A DNA stretch of 64,000 nucleotides from Microthrixaceae bacterium (GCA_016702505.1 JADJDU010000008.1:170135-234134), one strand, 5' to 3'. Positions 18,089 through 27,634 are shown, counted from the stretch's first letter. The notes: generated from the letters alone by a model not told the origin. Made by a program: numbers and translations.

Positions 18089-18997
18089 ATGTCCGCCACC
18101 TCTTCCTCCCCGAATTCCGCCGCCGAGACCGGTACCAGGCTGGTCAAGCGGGGCCTGGCGGAGATGCTCAAGGGCGGCGTGATCATGGACGTGGTCGACC
18201 CGGAACAGGCCAAGATCGCCGAGGACGCCGGTGCGGTTGCGGTCATGGCTCTGGAACGGGTGCCCTCCGACATTCGCCGTGACGGTGGCGTGGCCCGCAT
18301 GTCAGATCCCGAGATGATCGAGGGCATCAAGGCCGTGACCACCATCCCGGTGATGGCCAAGGCCCGAATCGGTCACTTCGTCGAAGCCCAGATCCTCGAG
18401 GCGCTAGGCGTCGACTACGTCGACGAGTCCGAAGTCCTCACCCCAGCAGATGAGGCTCACCACATCGACAAATGGGCCTTCACCGTTCCCTTCGTGTGCG
18501 GTGCCACCAACCTGGGTGAAGCCCTGCGCCGGATCAGCGAAGGCGCCTGCATGATCCGCTCCAAGGGCGAGGCCGGAACCGGCAACGTGGTCGAGGCCGT
18601 CCGTCACCTTCGTTCAATCACCGGCGACATCCGCAGGATCACCCAGGCCGACAGTGCCGAGCTTTTCGACTGGGCCAAGAAGCTCCAGGCCCCGTTACCT
18701 CTGATTCAAGAGGTGCACCAGACGGGCAACCTCCCGGTCCCGTTGTTCTGCGCCGGCGGTCTGGCCATCCCCGCCGATGCCGCGTTGGCCATGCAACTCG
18801 GGGCTGAAGCTGTGTTCGTAGGGTCGGGGATCTTCAAGTCCGACAACCCTTCGGCTCGGGCCAAGGCCATCGTCGAGGCCACCACCCACTACAACGACCC
18901 GGCCATCCTGGCCAAGGTGAGCCGTGGTCTGGGTCGGGCCATGCCGGGCTTGGAGATCGGCTCGCTCGAGCAGACCTTCGCCGATCGGGGTTGGTGA
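18089..18997 (+). CDS. pdxS: Pyridoxal 5'-phosphate synthase, synthase subunit
   Basis: A 302-residue TIM-barrel protein. ATG 18089 gives the usual N-terminus (MSATSSSPNS... VKRGLAEMLKGGVIMDVV); an in-frame ATG at 18065 is less likely. The lysine in GGVIMDVV-x-PEQAKIAEDAG, the LERVPSDIR loop and the C-terminal IGSLEQTFADRGW match PdxS. It builds PLP from ribose 5-phosphate, glyceraldehyde 3-phosphate and ammonia supplied by PdxT. pdxT follows 94 bp downstream. Confidence 0.96.
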   Translation: MSATSSSPNSAAETGTRLVKRGLAEMLKGGVIMDVVDPEQAKIAEDAGAVAVMALERVPSDIRRDGGVARMSDPEMIEGIKAVTTIPVMAKARIGHFVEAQILEALGVDYVDESEVLTPADEAHHIDKWAFTVPFVCGATNLGEALRRISEGACMIRSKGEAGTGNVVEAVRHLRSITGDIRRITQADSAELFDWAKKLQAPLPLIQEVHQTGNLPVPLFCAGGLAIPADAALAMQLGAEAVFVGSGIFKSDNPSARAKAIVEATTHYNDPAILAKVSRGLGRAMPGLEIGSLEQTFADRGW

Positions 18998-19047
18998 CCG
19001 AACTTGCCTCGTCGTTCCGTCCGTTCCGCCCGCTCCTCCAACACCGC

Positions 19048-19072
19048 TTCCGACGGCCCGAGCCCGTCGGAA
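19048..19072 (+). terminator. Hairpin between pdxS and pdxT
   Basis: Perfect 9-bp arms TTCCGACGG and CCGTCGGAA enclose a 7-nt loop, 20 nt before the pdxT start. No U-run follows. It may attenuate or stabilise the pdxS message rather than end it. Confidence 0.45.
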
Positions 19073-19091
19073 CCTCCAGGATCGGTCACCG

Positions 19092-19658
19092 GTGAAGATC
19101 GGACTGCTGGCTCTACAAGGAGCGGTCGGCCCTCACGCTGACGCATTTGCTGCTCTGGGCGCCGTCACCGTCGAGGTGCGTACGCCCGAGCAACTGGGTG
19201 ATGTCGACGCACTGGTGATCCCAGGCGGAGAATCCACCACGATGTCCAAGCTGCTGGCCTCGTCGGGGTTGGCCGCACCCCTGGCCGAACGCCTGGCCGG
19301 TGGCATGCCGGCCATGGGTACATGTGCCGGCATGATCGTTCTGGCAGACACGGTGTTGGACGGTCGTGCCGATCAACGCAGCTTCGCAGCAATCGACATC
19401 ACCGTTCGGCGCAATGCGTTCGGCCGCCAAGTCGACTCCTTCGAAGCGGACCTGGCGGTGGCCGGACTGGATGAGTCGTTCCACGCTGTGTTCATCCGGG
19501 CCCCCTTCGTGGAAGAGGTCGGCCTCGACGTCGAGGTCCTGGCTTCGGTGGATGGCCATCCGGTCCTGTGTCGAGCCGGATCCGTTCTGGTCTCGGCCTT
19601 CCATCCCGAGTTGACCGATGATCTGCGCATCCACCAGATGTTCCTCTCGATGACCTGA
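19092..19658 (+). CDS. pdxT: Pyridoxal 5'-phosphate synthase, glutaminase subunit
   Basis: A 188-residue class I glutamine amidotransferase. GTG 19092 gives the expected start MKIGLLALQGAVGPHADAF. GGEST forms the oxyanion region, MGTCAGMI contains the nucleophilic cysteine, and FHPELTDD carries the catalytic His-Glu pair. It releases ammonia from glutamine and feeds it to PdxS. yebC follows 79 bp downstream, as in other actinobacteria. Confidence 0.95.
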   Translation: MKIGLLALQGAVGPHADAFAALGAVTVEVRTPEQLGDVDALVIPGGESTTMSKLLASSGLAAPLAERLAGGMPAMGTCAGMIVLADTVLDGRADQRSFAAIDITVRRNAFGRQVDSFEADLAVAGLDESFHAVFIRAPFVEEVGLDVEVLASVDGHPVLCRAGSVLVSAFHPELTDDLRIHQMFLSMT

Positions 19659-19737
19659 CCTGATCACCCATATCCCCCACATGGCCTAGACCATGTCGGT
19701 CCTCACCGGACCACAACAGAACCGCCGAGGAGGCTCC

Positions 19738-20484
19738 ATGTCCGGCCATTCCAAATGGGCAACCATCAAGCACAAGAAGGGCGCCACCGACGCCAAGCGG
19801 GCCAAGGTGTTCGCCAAGTTGATCCGCCAGGTCGAGGTTGCCGCCCGCGAGGGTGGCCCCGACCCCGAGATGAACCCTTCGCTTCGGACCATGTTCCAAA
19901 AGGCCCGCGACCAGTCGGTACCGCTCGACACCATCGAGAAGGCCATCAAGCGAGGCTCGGGCCAACTCGAGGGAGTCGCGTACGAGTCGATCACCTACGA
20001 GGGGTACGCCACCGGTGGTGTCGCGCTGCTGGTAGACGTCCTGACCGACAACCGCAACCGAAGCGGATCAGACGTGCGGAGCGTGTTCACCAAGCGCGGC
20101 GGTTCTGTCGCCGAGCCTGGCGCGGTGGCGTGGCAGTTCGACCGCAAGGGGACGATGCTGGTCGATGGCAGCGTCGATGAGGACGACCTCATGATGGCCG
20201 CCGTTGATGCCGGCGCCGAGGACATCGTGCGTGAAGGAGACTTCTGGCGGGTCACCACCGGCCCGACCGATCTCCACGCCGTTCGGACCGCGGTGGAAGA
20301 GGCCGGTTACAAGGTGGAGGAATCCGACCTCACCATGGTCGCCCAGAACCTGGTGACCCTGGACGACAAGGGCGCGGCCAAGAAGGTCCTAGACCTGGTA
20401 GACGCCCTCGATGATCTCGACGATGTCCAAGCGGTTCACGGCAACTTCGACATCCCCGACGAAGTCCTCGCCGAACTGGCCTGA
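19738..20484 (+). CDS. yebC: YebC/PmpR family protein
   Basis: A 248-residue protein. ATG 19738 follows a strong GAGGAGG site and gives the family N-terminus MSGHSKWATIKHKKGATDAK. Other conserved blocks are YEGYATGG, LTDNRNRSGSDVRSVFTK and GGSVAEPGAVAWQF. The family was long called a transcription regulator; recent work ties members to relief of ribosome stalling. The position before ruvC is typical, though here an ABC cassette on the other strand intervenes. Confidence 0.94.
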   Translation: MSGHSKWATIKHKKGATDAKRAKVFAKLIRQVEVAAREGGPDPEMNPSLRTMFQKARDQSVPLDTIEKAIKRGSGQLEGVAYESITYEGYATGGVALLVDVLTDNRNRSGSDVRSVFTKRGGSVAEPGAVAWQFDRKGTMLVDGSVDEDDLMMAAVDAGAEDIVREGDFWRVTTGPTDLHAVRTAVEEAGYKVEESDLTMVAQNLVTLDDKGAAKKVLDLVDALDDLDDVQAVHGNFDIPDEVLAELA

Positions 20485-20540
20485 GTCAGGTGCCAGTCGG
20501 GGGCGCGGGTGGGCCGAGGGCATCCGTTAGGGTCCGTGCC

Positions 20541-21005
20541 ATGGCTCTGTCCTCCGGCGATCGTGCACCTGACTTCGAGTTGGCTGGGGTGCGTGATGGC
20601 GAGCGATCCACCTATCGGCTCTCGGACTTGCGGGGGGCTCCGGTGGTGCTCGTGTTCTACCCCGGAGACTCCACGCCGGTGTGCACCCGGCAACTCAACA
20701 GCTACAGCAAAGACGTGGCCCAGTTCGAGGAGTTGGACGCCCAGATTCTGGCCATCAGCCCACAGGGCCTCGACAGCCATGAGGACTTCGCCACCGAGCA
20801 GAACGGCTTCGCCTTTCCGCTGCTCGCCGACGAAGCCAAGGATGTGGGCCGTGCTTACGGGGTGCTGGGCCCGGTCGGCTTCTACCGTCGATGCGTCTTC
20901 GTGGTCGATGGGGCCGGGTTGGTCACCTACGTTCACCGCGGGTTCGCCGGGGCCACTTTCCGTCGCAGTGAGGAACTGCTGGCCGCTATCCGATCAGCAG
21001 TCTGA
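20541..21005 (+). CDS. Peroxiredoxin (AhpC/TSA, Bcp-like)
   Basis: A 154-residue thioredoxin-fold protein starting at ATG 20541. The peroxidatic cysteine is in YPGDSTPVCTRQL, the PxxxTxxC motif. The resolving cysteine five residues on, found in many Bcp proteins, is absent (CTRQLNSY), so it is either a 1-Cys enzyme or uses the cysteine in FYRRCVFVVD. It reduces hydroperoxides in the cytoplasm. It converges with the ABC permease gene 8 bp away. Confidence 0.88.
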   Translation: MALSSGDRAPDFELAGVRDGERSTYRLSDLRGAPVVLVFYPGDSTPVCTRQLNSYSKDVAQFEELDAQILAISPQGLDSHEDFATEQNGFAFPLLADEAKDVGRAYGVLGPVGFYRRCVFVVDGAGLVTYVHRGFAGATFRRSEELLAAIRSAV

Positions 21006-21012
21006 CCGCTGG

Positions 21013-21882
21013 TCACACGCCGTCGGCGACACCCAGGAGGCGGGATCGGCTGACGGCGCGCATCCCGCGGGCGAGGCCGAAGCCGGCCACGATCCAAGCC
21101 AGCCCACCCAGGTAAAGACCCGCAGCCTGGGCGCCGAACAGGGCGCCGGTGCTCTGGCTGTAGGCGATGCCGATCATCGGAAGTGTCACCAGCCCAGCGG
21201 CCTGTTGGGCAGCGGCCGTGCTCTTCACCCGGGCCGACAAGCGCAACACGATCGACAGCGTCAGGGCCAGAAACGGTGGAACCACCCACAACATCAGCAC
21301 CCACCAGTGAGGCGTGGGGAAGAACCATCCGCCCACTTCTGGTCCCACGAAGAGGTTGACCACCAAGGAGTAGATGCCGAAGCCGATGATGGTGGTCACG
21401 TAGCCGGGAAGGAGGCTGGCGAGGAGCTTGCCGAGATAGATCTCGTGCTCGTGGGCAGGGGAGTGGGCCAGGAACTCCCCGGTGCCACGTTCTCGTTCAC
21501 CGACGATGGTCGACGCGCCGATGGCCGTCGAGATGGTCAGGGGCACCACGATCGCCACCGGGGCCAACAAGAACACGGCCAAGGCGTAGGCGGTGCGGCC
21601 CTGGTCACTCTGTCCTTCGATCTGGGCCTGCGCGGACTTGGGTAGCACCTTTAGCGTCTGGGACATCTGGGAGACGACCTCGACGTTGCCGATGCTGGTG
21701 ATCGACAGGAGGAGAACGGTGGGGATGAACAAGAAGAAGATGGCGCCCAAAAGCACCATCGGCATCCAGAATCCCTTGTCTTCCAGGAGCTGACGCATGT
21801 CGGAACGGGCCACGATCAGCACCCGTCCCCAGTTCAGGTTGCGCCAGCCCGGTTTCGTCGGAGCTGAGGTCGGTTCGGTCAC
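21013..21882 (-). CDS. ABC-2 type transporter permease
   Basis: A 289-residue protein with about six hydrophobic helices. The start is placed at GTG 21882, overlapping the ATPase stop by GTGA. ATASTIVGERERGTGEF-like residues (TIVGERERGTGEFLAHSP) at the coupling helix are typical of the NatB/ABC-2 permeases. Together with the upstream ATPase it forms a two-gene exporter; the substrate is unknown (sodium, drug and lipid exporters all share this form). Confidence 0.85.
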   Translation of the reverse strand: MTEPTSAPTKPGWRNLNWGRVLIVARSDMRQLLEDKGFWMPMVLLGAIFFLFIPTVLLLSITSIGNVEVVSQMSQTLKVLPKSAQAQIEGQSDQGRTAYALAVFLLAPVAIVVPLTISTAIGASTIVGERERGTGEFLAHSPAHEHEIYLGKLLASLLPGYVTTIIGFGIYSLVVNLFVGPEVGGWFFPTPHWWVLMLWVVPPFLALTLSIVLRLSARVKSTAAAQQAAGLVTLPMIGIAYSQSTGALFGAQAAGLYLGGLAWIVAGFGLARGMRAVSRSRLLGVADGV

Positions 21883-22955
21883 TGGGTCTCCTCGGAGCTC
21901 GGCCATCCGGTTAGGGCTGCCACCTGTCGGTGTCTGTCGGTGACCACCTCCGCCCCCGACGGAGTGAGTTGGCGTCCGCCGTCGTCGGCGATCGATTTCT
22001 TGGTGCGGACCGCGAAGTACAGGTCTTCGAGGGACGGCTCGATCAGCTCGACCCTGGTGAGACGCACCCCACGGGTAACAAGTTCCCTCACCACATCTGG
22101 GGTGTGGTGGTCACCGTCGAGGTGAAGCCGAACACGGTTCGGATCGGAATCTGGTTCCACGAGGCTGACTCCCCCGATCTCAGCCGCAGTGGCGAACATC
22201 TCGGGGTTCTCGGCCCCGACGAGCACGACGGTGCCGGGCCAGAACTGGCGGGTGAGTTGGCTCGGGGTCCCCGCCACCAGGTCTCGTCCGTCCTCCATCA
22301 CCACCACGGTGTCGGCCAAACCTTCTGCTTCCAGCAGGAGGTGCGTGCACATGACGACCGTCCGGCCGTTGTCGGTCATCTCCCTGATCATCTCCAACAC
22401 GGCGTGGCTGGACTCGGGGTCCAGGCCCGACGTCGGCTCGTCGAAGAGCAGCAGGTCTGGTTGGTGGAGGATCGACCGGGCCAGAGCCAGCCTGGTCTTC
22501 ATGCCCGTCGAGAATCCACCGACGCGCTGGTCCAAGGCGTGGTCGATTCCGAAGCGGGCGGCCGCCTCTCGGATGCGGGCATCCACCGATGGTCCGCGGC
22601 CGAGGCCGTAGAGCTCGGCGGCGTAGGCCAGGTTGGAATGGGCATCCAGCCGGTCGTAGAGCGCGGGCTTGGCCGAAACCACCCCGCAGCGGAGCCGCAC
22701 CTGCTCACCGTGACGGGATGGGTCGAGGCCGAAGGTACGCACCGTTCCACTGTGGGCGTCCAAGGCTCCGGTGATCATGCGGATGGCGGTGGTCTTGCCA
22801 GCGCCGTTGGGGCCGAGAAGAACGGTGATCCGATTGGAGGGGACCACCAGGTTCAGCCCGGCCAGGGCGTGGACGCTTCCGAAGCTTCGCTTGACGTCGA
22901 CGAGCTCGACCACCGGATCGGGTGGGGATGCGGTTCTTGGGGAGGCGCTCGACAT
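21879..22955 (-). CDS. ABC transporter ATP-binding protein (NatA/CcmA-like)
   Basis: A 358-residue ATPase. Walker A is GPNGAGKTTAIRM, the signature is FSTGMKTRLALARS, Walker B is LLLFDEPTSGLD and the H-loop is MCTHLLLEAE. A C-terminal 100-residue extension ending in LEDLYFAVRTKKS is typical of exporter ATPases paired with ABC-2 permeases. ATG 22955 is chosen over the adjacent TTG 22958. The pair is transcribed against its neighbours. A 240-bp gap to ruvC holds both outward promoters. Confidence 0.9.
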   Translation of the reverse strand: MSSASPRTASPPDPVVELVDVKRSFGSVHALAGLNLVVPSNRITVLLGPNGAGKTTAIRMITGALDAHSGTVRTFGLDPSRHGEQVRLRCGVVSAKPALYDRLDAHSNLAYAAELYGLGRGPSVDARIREAAARFGIDHALDQRVGGFSTGMKTRLALARSILHQPDLLLFDEPTSGLDPESSHAVLEMIREMTDNGRTVVMCTHLLLEAEGLADTVVVMEDGRDLVAGTPSQLTRQFWPGTVVLVGAENPEMFATAAEIGGVSLVEPDSDPNRVRLHLDGDHHTPDVVRELVTRGVRLTRVELIEPSLEDLYFAVRTKKSIADDGGRQLTPSGAEVVTDRHRQVAALTGWPSSEETQ

Positions 22956-23195
22956 CAAACTCTCATCGGCTCCGGGGCGGCCTACTTGACCGGCTTGGGG
23001 AAGGTGGGCGTCATTCTCACACCCACCGACCCTGGGGATTGGTCAGGGTCTCCGAGCCCTGCCACAGAGATCCGGACTCGTCTCTGCACTCATCGCTCGG
23101 CATGTCAGTCGGCGGCCCGCTTGCGGCGTGCCCGAATGGCAGTGGTTCGACTCGGGTCCGCCGGCTGTCCCCACCCAGTTGCTAGCGTCGTACAG

Positions 23196-23711
23196 GTGTT
23201 CGCATTGGGTATCGATCCGGGGCTCTCGCGCTGTGGGTACGGCGCGGTTCGGGCCACCTCCAACGGTCCCCGGGCTGAGGCACTGGGCGTCCTGCGGACC
23301 GATCCGACCGCCCCGTTGCCGGTCCGGCTGGCCGACCTTCAGCGAGACCTCCGAGAGCTGATCTCCGAGCTGCGCCCTGACGTGGTCGCTGTCGAGCGGG
23401 TGTTCTTTCAGGTGAACGTCAGAACGGCGATGTCGGTGGGTCAGGCCAGCGGCCTGGCTATGGCCGAAGCGGTGGGAGCTGGGTGCGAGGTCGTCCAGTA
23501 CTCGCCCAACGAGGTGAAGCTGGCCGTCACCGGAGATGGATCGGCCGACAAGGTCCAGGTTCAATCCATGGTCCAACGGCTGCTGCTGCTCAAGTCCCCG
23601 CCCCGGCCTGCTGATGCCGCCGATGCCGCGGCGTTGGCGCTATGCCATCTGGCCCGGGCCGGGATGGCTCGGCGGGTCGCCAGCGCCGCGGGCGCCAGGA
23701 GCGCCCGGTGA
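23196..23711 (+). CDS. ruvC: Crossover junction endodeoxyribonuclease RuvC
   Basis: A 171-residue Holliday-junction resolvase. GTG 23196 gives the family start VFALGIDPGLSRCGYG with the first catalytic aspartate. The others are in VAVERVFF and the final RPADAADAAALALCH motif. It cuts four-way junctions together with RuvAB. The open frame continues far upstream on this strand, but that part is antisense to the ABC ATPase and not coding. The stop overlaps the ruvA GTG (GTGA). Confidence 0.95.
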   Translation: MFALGIDPGLSRCGYGAVRATSNGPRAEALGVLRTDPTAPLPVRLADLQRDLRELISELRPDVVAVERVFFQVNVRTAMSVGQASGLAMAEAVGAGCEVVQYSPNEVKLAVTGDGSADKVQVQSMVQRLLLLKSPPRPADAADAAALALCHLARAGMARRVASAAGARSAR

Positions 23712-24322
23712 TCGGCTCCTTGAGCGGCCGGATGGTGAGCCGATCGATCTCCGGTGAGGTGCTGGTCGAGGTGTCAGGGGTCGGGTACCGGGTTCAGGCC
23801 GGTCCCGCCACCTCGGCCCGGCTCGGAGATCTGGGGGCCGATGTGTTCGTGTGGATCCACCACCACATCCGAGAAGACGCGCAGGCCCTTTACGGCTTCG
23901 TCTCCGAGTCCGAGCGCAATACCTTCGAGGCTCTTCTCGGAGCGCACGGAGTGGGCCCGGCTCTGGCGTTGGCCATCTTGTCGGTCCACCCTCCGGCCAC
24001 ACTCGCTCGTGTGGTGGCAGAAGAAGACGTGACGGCGCTGTGCCTCGTACCCGGTGTCGGCCGCAAGACCGCAGCCCGGTTGCTGATCGAGTTGAAGAGC
24101 CGTCTCGACGACATTCCCGACAACGACGACCGGCCCGCCGGCCACGGTGACGGCGACGCCGAGCGTGACGGCTCGCGCTCGGGTCTGTCCGACGTGCGAG
24201 AAGGCCTGGCCGGTCTCGGCTACGGCCCCGAGGAGATCGCGGCCGCAACGGCAGATCTGAGTGGTGCCGATGCCGGTGACCTGCTCCGTCAGGCACTGAA
24301 GCGGCTGTCGGGTGGGCGCTGA
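23708..24322 (+). CDS. ruvA: Holliday junction DNA helicase RuvA
   Basis: A 204-residue protein (GTG 23708). An N-terminal OB fold (MIGSLSGRMVSRS with a GVGYRVQ strand) is followed by helix-hairpin-helix motifs (LLGAHGVGPALALAIL and LVPGVGRKTAARLLIEL) and the RuvB-binding C-terminal three-helix domain (LAGLGYGPEEI). It forms the junction-binding tetramer that loads RuvB rings. Confidence 0.95.
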   Translation: MIGSLSGRMVSRSISGEVLVEVSGVGYRVQAGPATSARLGDLGADVFVWIHHHIREDAQALYGFVSESERNTFEALLGAHGVGPALALAILSVHPPATLARVVAEEDVTALCLVPGVGRKTAARLLIELKSRLDDIPDNDDRPAGHGDGDAERDGSRSGLSDVREGLAGLGYGPEEIAAATADLSGADAGDLLRQALKRLSGGR

Positions 24323-24323
24323 C

Positions 24324-25364
24324 GTGCGTGACGAACTGCTGGATCCCGAGCCGGTCGAGCCGTCGGAGGCTTCCGACGAAGCCGGCCTACGTCCCCGCAC
24401 CCTCAGCGATTTCGTGGGACAGGCCGAACTCAAGGAACACCTGTCGATCATCTTGGGCGCGGCCAAGCTCCGCAGTCAGGCCGCCGACCACCTCCTGTTC
24501 GCCGGGCCACCCGGCCTGGGCAAAACCACCCTGGCGGGGATCGTCGCCACCGAGATGGAGGTCGGATTCCACGTCACCTCCGGACCGGCTTTGGAACGGG
24601 CCGGTGACCTGGCCTCGATCCTGTCCCAACTGGAGGAGGGCGATGTCCTCTTCATCGACGAGATCCACCGGCTGTCCCGAGCCGTCGAAGAGGTCCTCTA
24701 CCCGGCCATCGAAGACTTCCAGCTCGACATCGTGCTGGGTAAGGGCCCGGCGGCCCGCTCCATCCGCATGGACGTCCCCCGGTTCACCCTGGTGGGAGCC
24801 ACCACTCGTACCGGTCTGATCACCGGGCCCCTTCGAGACCGGTTCGGACTGGTGGCCCGCCTCGACTACTACGAGCCCGCCGACCTAGTGGCCATCGTGG
24901 TGAGAGCAGCCGGAATTCTCGGCGTCCAGATCGAACAAGACGGAGCGGTCGAGATCGCCCGTCGGGCCCGGGGAACGCCCCGGATCGCCAACCGCCTGCT
25001 CCGACGAGTTCGGGATTTCGCCGAGGTACGCGGACATGGGCTGGTGAACCGGGAGGCAGCCCGGGCCGGACTCGAACTGTTCGGGGTAGACGAACGCGGC
25101 TTGGACAAGGTCGACCGGGCACTGCTGGGGGCTCTGTGCCAGCGGTTCGGGGGCGGTCCGGTGGGGTTGTCGACGTTGGCCATAAGCGTGTCCGAACCAA
25201 CCGAAACGGTCGAGGACGTGTACGAACCGTTCCTGATCCGTGAAGGCCTACTCATGCGAACGCCGCGTGGTCGGGTCGCTACGGCCGCGGGATGGGCTCA
25301 CCTGGGCCTGACTGCCCCGGTCGTCAGCGCTGACCAGGCCCCACCTCCGGGTCTGTTCGGTTAG
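24324..25364 (+). CDS. ruvB: Holliday junction DNA helicase RuvB
   Basis: A 346-residue AAA+ motor. Walker A is GPPGLGKTTLA, Walker B is LFIDEIHRL, the sensor region is VGATTRTGLITGPLRDRFG, and a C-terminal winged helix ends in RTPRGRVAT. GTG 24324 is preferred because GGTGGG lies at good spacing; the in-frame GTG 24312 would overlap ruvA. RuvB drives branch migration of junctions held by RuvA. Confidence 0.96.
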   Translation: MRDELLDPEPVEPSEASDEAGLRPRTLSDFVGQAELKEHLSIILGAAKLRSQAADHLLFAGPPGLGKTTLAGIVATEMEVGFHVTSGPALERAGDLASILSQLEEGDVLFIDEIHRLSRAVEEVLYPAIEDFQLDIVLGKGPAARSIRMDVPRFTLVGATTRTGLITGPLRDRFGLVARLDYYEPADLVAIVVRAAGILGVQIEQDGAVEIARRARGTPRIANRLLRRVRDFAEVRGHGLVNREAARAGLELFGVDERGLDKVDRALLGALCQRFGGGPVGLSTLAISVSEPTETVEDVYEPFLIREGLLMRTPRGRVATAAGWAHLGLTAPVVSADQAPPPGLFG

Positions 25365-25431
25365 CTGGTCCACCGCGCCGGCCTGGGAAGGGGCAAGGAG
25401 GTGAGGCATCCCCCCTACGCTGGCGAAGCTC

Positions 25432-26516
25432 ATGGACACGGCCTCGCTTCACTACGACCTACCCGATGGGGCCATTGCCCAGGTCCCGGCCGAACCCCGT
25501 GATTCGGCCCGGCTGTTGGTTGCCGCTGGAGGGCCGATCTTCCACCGCAGCGTGGCCGATCTCCCCGACCTGCTCGAACCAGGTGACCTCCTGGTGGTCA
25601 ACGACACGCGCGTCATCCCGGCTCGCCTCCACCTGTTCAAACCGAGCGGGGGAGCGGTTGAGGTGTTGCTGTTGCACCGACGAGCCGAAGGAGGGTGGGA
25701 GGCACTGGTTCGCCCTGGGCGGCGAGTTGCGCCGGGCACGGTCCTCCACGCGCCAGGTCCACATGGTGGGGCCTCCGTCGGCTCTCCGGTCCTGGAGGTG
25801 GGCCCACCCCAGGGAGACGATGGGCGTCGCCTGGTCCGTTTCGAGGGCTCGGATCAGGCCTCGGAGCAGCAGTGGTTGGCCGATCTGGGTGAGGTCCCGC
25901 TCCCGCCCTACCTCCACACCCCGTTGACGGACCCTGAGCGATACCAGACGGTGTTCGCCCAACGCCCGGGCTCGGTGGCCGCCCCCACCGCCGGGCTGCA
26001 CCTGACCGATGACGTGTTGGAGCGATGTGAGGCCCGAGGGGTGAAGCTCCTGCGGGTCGAACTCGTGGTCGGGCTGGGCACGTTCCGGCCCATCACCGTG
26101 GACCGGGTCGAAGACCATCCGATGCACATTGAGCGCTATCGAATCCCGCCCGCCACCGTGGTCGCCCTGAGAGATCGGTCCGCTGCCTCGGGGCGAGTGG
26201 TAGCGGTCGGGACCACCACGGTAAGGGCACTGGAATCCTTCGCCGCTACGGGCGAGACCGAAGGCGACACCGACCTGTTCATCCATGGGGACTACTCATT
26301 CGGGTTGGTCGATCGGTTGATGACCAATTTCCACGTATTCCGTAGTTCGTTCCTCGCCATGGTCGAGGCTTTCGCCGGACCCGGCTGGCGTGATCTCTAC
26401 GCCGTGGCGCTGGCCGAGGGTATCGGTTCCTCTCCTTCGGTGACGCCATGGTGGTGGACAAGGGGGCATTGCGCGCCGGCGTCGAGATCGAGGAGGCGAT
26501 GGTGGAGGGCGGATGA
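25432..26516 (+). CDS. queA: S-adenosylmethionine:tRNA ribosyltransferase-isomerase, frameshifted near the 3' end
   Basis: ATG 25432 opens a clear QueA (MDTASLHYDLPDGAIAQ, VVNDTRVIPAR, VAAPTAGLHLT, VAVGTTTVRALES, TNFHVFRSSFLAMVEAFAG). The enzyme transfers ribose from SAM to preQ1-tRNA during queuosine synthesis. Around 26417-26421 the frame breaks. In the deposited frame GAG GGT ATC gives EGIGSS and runs on to 26922 through tgt. With one extra G the reading becomes GYRFLSFGDAM, the conserved QueA end, and stops at TGA 26514-26516, overlapping the tgt ATG. A one-base deletion in a GGG run is therefore indicated. No slippery heptamer is present, so programmed frameshifting is unlikely. Confidence 0.88.
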
Positions 26517-27634
26517 CGCTGAAGTTGGACCTCGATGCCGTGGACGGCTCGGCCCGCACCGGTGTCATCAGGACGGCCCGGGGGCAGTTGCCCACACCCT
26601 TGTTCATGCCCGTCGGCACCCGGGCCGCGGTCAAGACCTTGGACTCCCAGGACCTGGAGGCACTGGGGATCCCACTGATCCTGGGAAACACCTACCACCT
26701 GATGTTGAGACCGGGTGCCGAGCTGATTGCGGAGATGGGCGGTCTACATCGCTTCATGGACTGGTCAGGTCACGTCCTCACCGATTCGGGTGGGTACCAG
26801 ATCTTCTCGCTGTCACCAAAGGTCACCGAGGACGGCGCCATCTTCCGATCCACCTACGACGGATCCTCACACCACCTGACCCCGGAGCGGGCGGTGGAGG
26901 TCCAGGCCCTGCTCGGTGCTGACATCCAGATGGTCCTCGACGTCTGCCCGGCGCTGCCGGCACCGACGTCGGTGGTGAGGTCTGCGGTGGATCGCACAGC
27001 CCGGTGGGCGGCGAGGGGACGTAGCGCCTTCATCGCCAGCCGGTCCGAACGCGAGGAACGTGGCTTGGCCCAAGTCCAGTTCGGCATCTCCCAGGGGGGA
27101 GTGGACCTGGACCTGCGTTCGGAGTCGGCTCGTCGAACCGTCGAGGTCGGGTTCGACGGCTACGCCATCGGTGGGCTCTCGGTCGGCGAGCCGCTGGAGG
27201 AGATGCTGCCGGCGTTGGCTGCGGCCATCGAACACCTCCCCGCCGATCAGCCTCGATACTTGATGGGTGTCGGCGATCCGGTGTCGATCGTGGAGGCGGT
27301 GGGCCTGGGCGTCGACATGTTCGACTGCGTTCTACCCACCCGACACGCCCGTCACGGCACCGTCCTGACCAGCACCGGCAAGCTCAACATCAAGCGATCG
27401 GAGTACGAGTGTGACGAGCGCCCGCTCGATGAGCGCTGCCCGTGCCCGGTGTGTCGACGGTGGTCGAGGTCGTACCTACGTCACCTGCATCGACTGGGAG
27501 AACCGACCGCGGCCCGGTTGTTGACCGTTCACAACGTTTCCTGGTTGTCGACGCTGGTGTCGGGCCTGGGCGACGCGGTTCGAGCCGGGCGGTTCCAGGC
27601 TGAGCGCCGACGCATCCTCGAGGTGTGGGGTTGA
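26513..27634 (+). CDS. tgt: tRNA-guanine transglycosylase
   Basis: A 373-residue TIM-barrel enzyme that swaps guanine for preQ1 at position 34 of GUN-anticodon tRNAs. The catalytic aspartates are in LTDSGGYQIFSL and near VDMFDCVLPTRHARHG. The zinc site is C-x-C-x2-C (CPCPVC) with a downstream histidine (RHLHRL). ATG 26513 overlaps the end of the restored queA frame (ATGA). Together they form the queuosine pair; de novo preQ1 genes are not in this window. Confidence 0.96.
   Translation: MTLKLDLDAVDGSARTGVIRTARGQLPTPLFMPVGTRAAVKTLDSQDLEALGIPLILGNTYHLMLRPGAELIAEMGGLHRFMDWSGHVLTDSGGYQIFSLSPKVTEDGAIFRSTYDGSSHHLTPERAVEVQALLGADIQMVLDVCPALPAPTSVVRSAVDRTARWAARGRSAFIASRSEREERGLAQVQFGISQGGVDLDLRSESARRTVEVGFDGYAIGGLSVGEPLEEMLPALAAAIEHLPADQPRYLMGVGDPVSIVEAVGLGVDMFDCVLPTRHARHGTVLTSTGKLNIKRSEYECDERPLDERCPCPVCRRWSRSYLRHLHRLGEPTAARLLTVHNVSWLSTLVSGLGDAVRAGRFQAERRRILEVWG

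Noticed and set aside
23130..23185. A TTCGA-containing stretch resembling a tRNA T-arm
   Set aside because: The flanking bases do not pair as a T-stem, and no anticodon or acceptor stem can be drawn. I see no tRNA or rRNA in the window.
26400..26440. Programmed frameshifting in queA
   Set aside because: No slippery heptamer or downstream pseudoknot is visible, and a missing G explains the break more simply.
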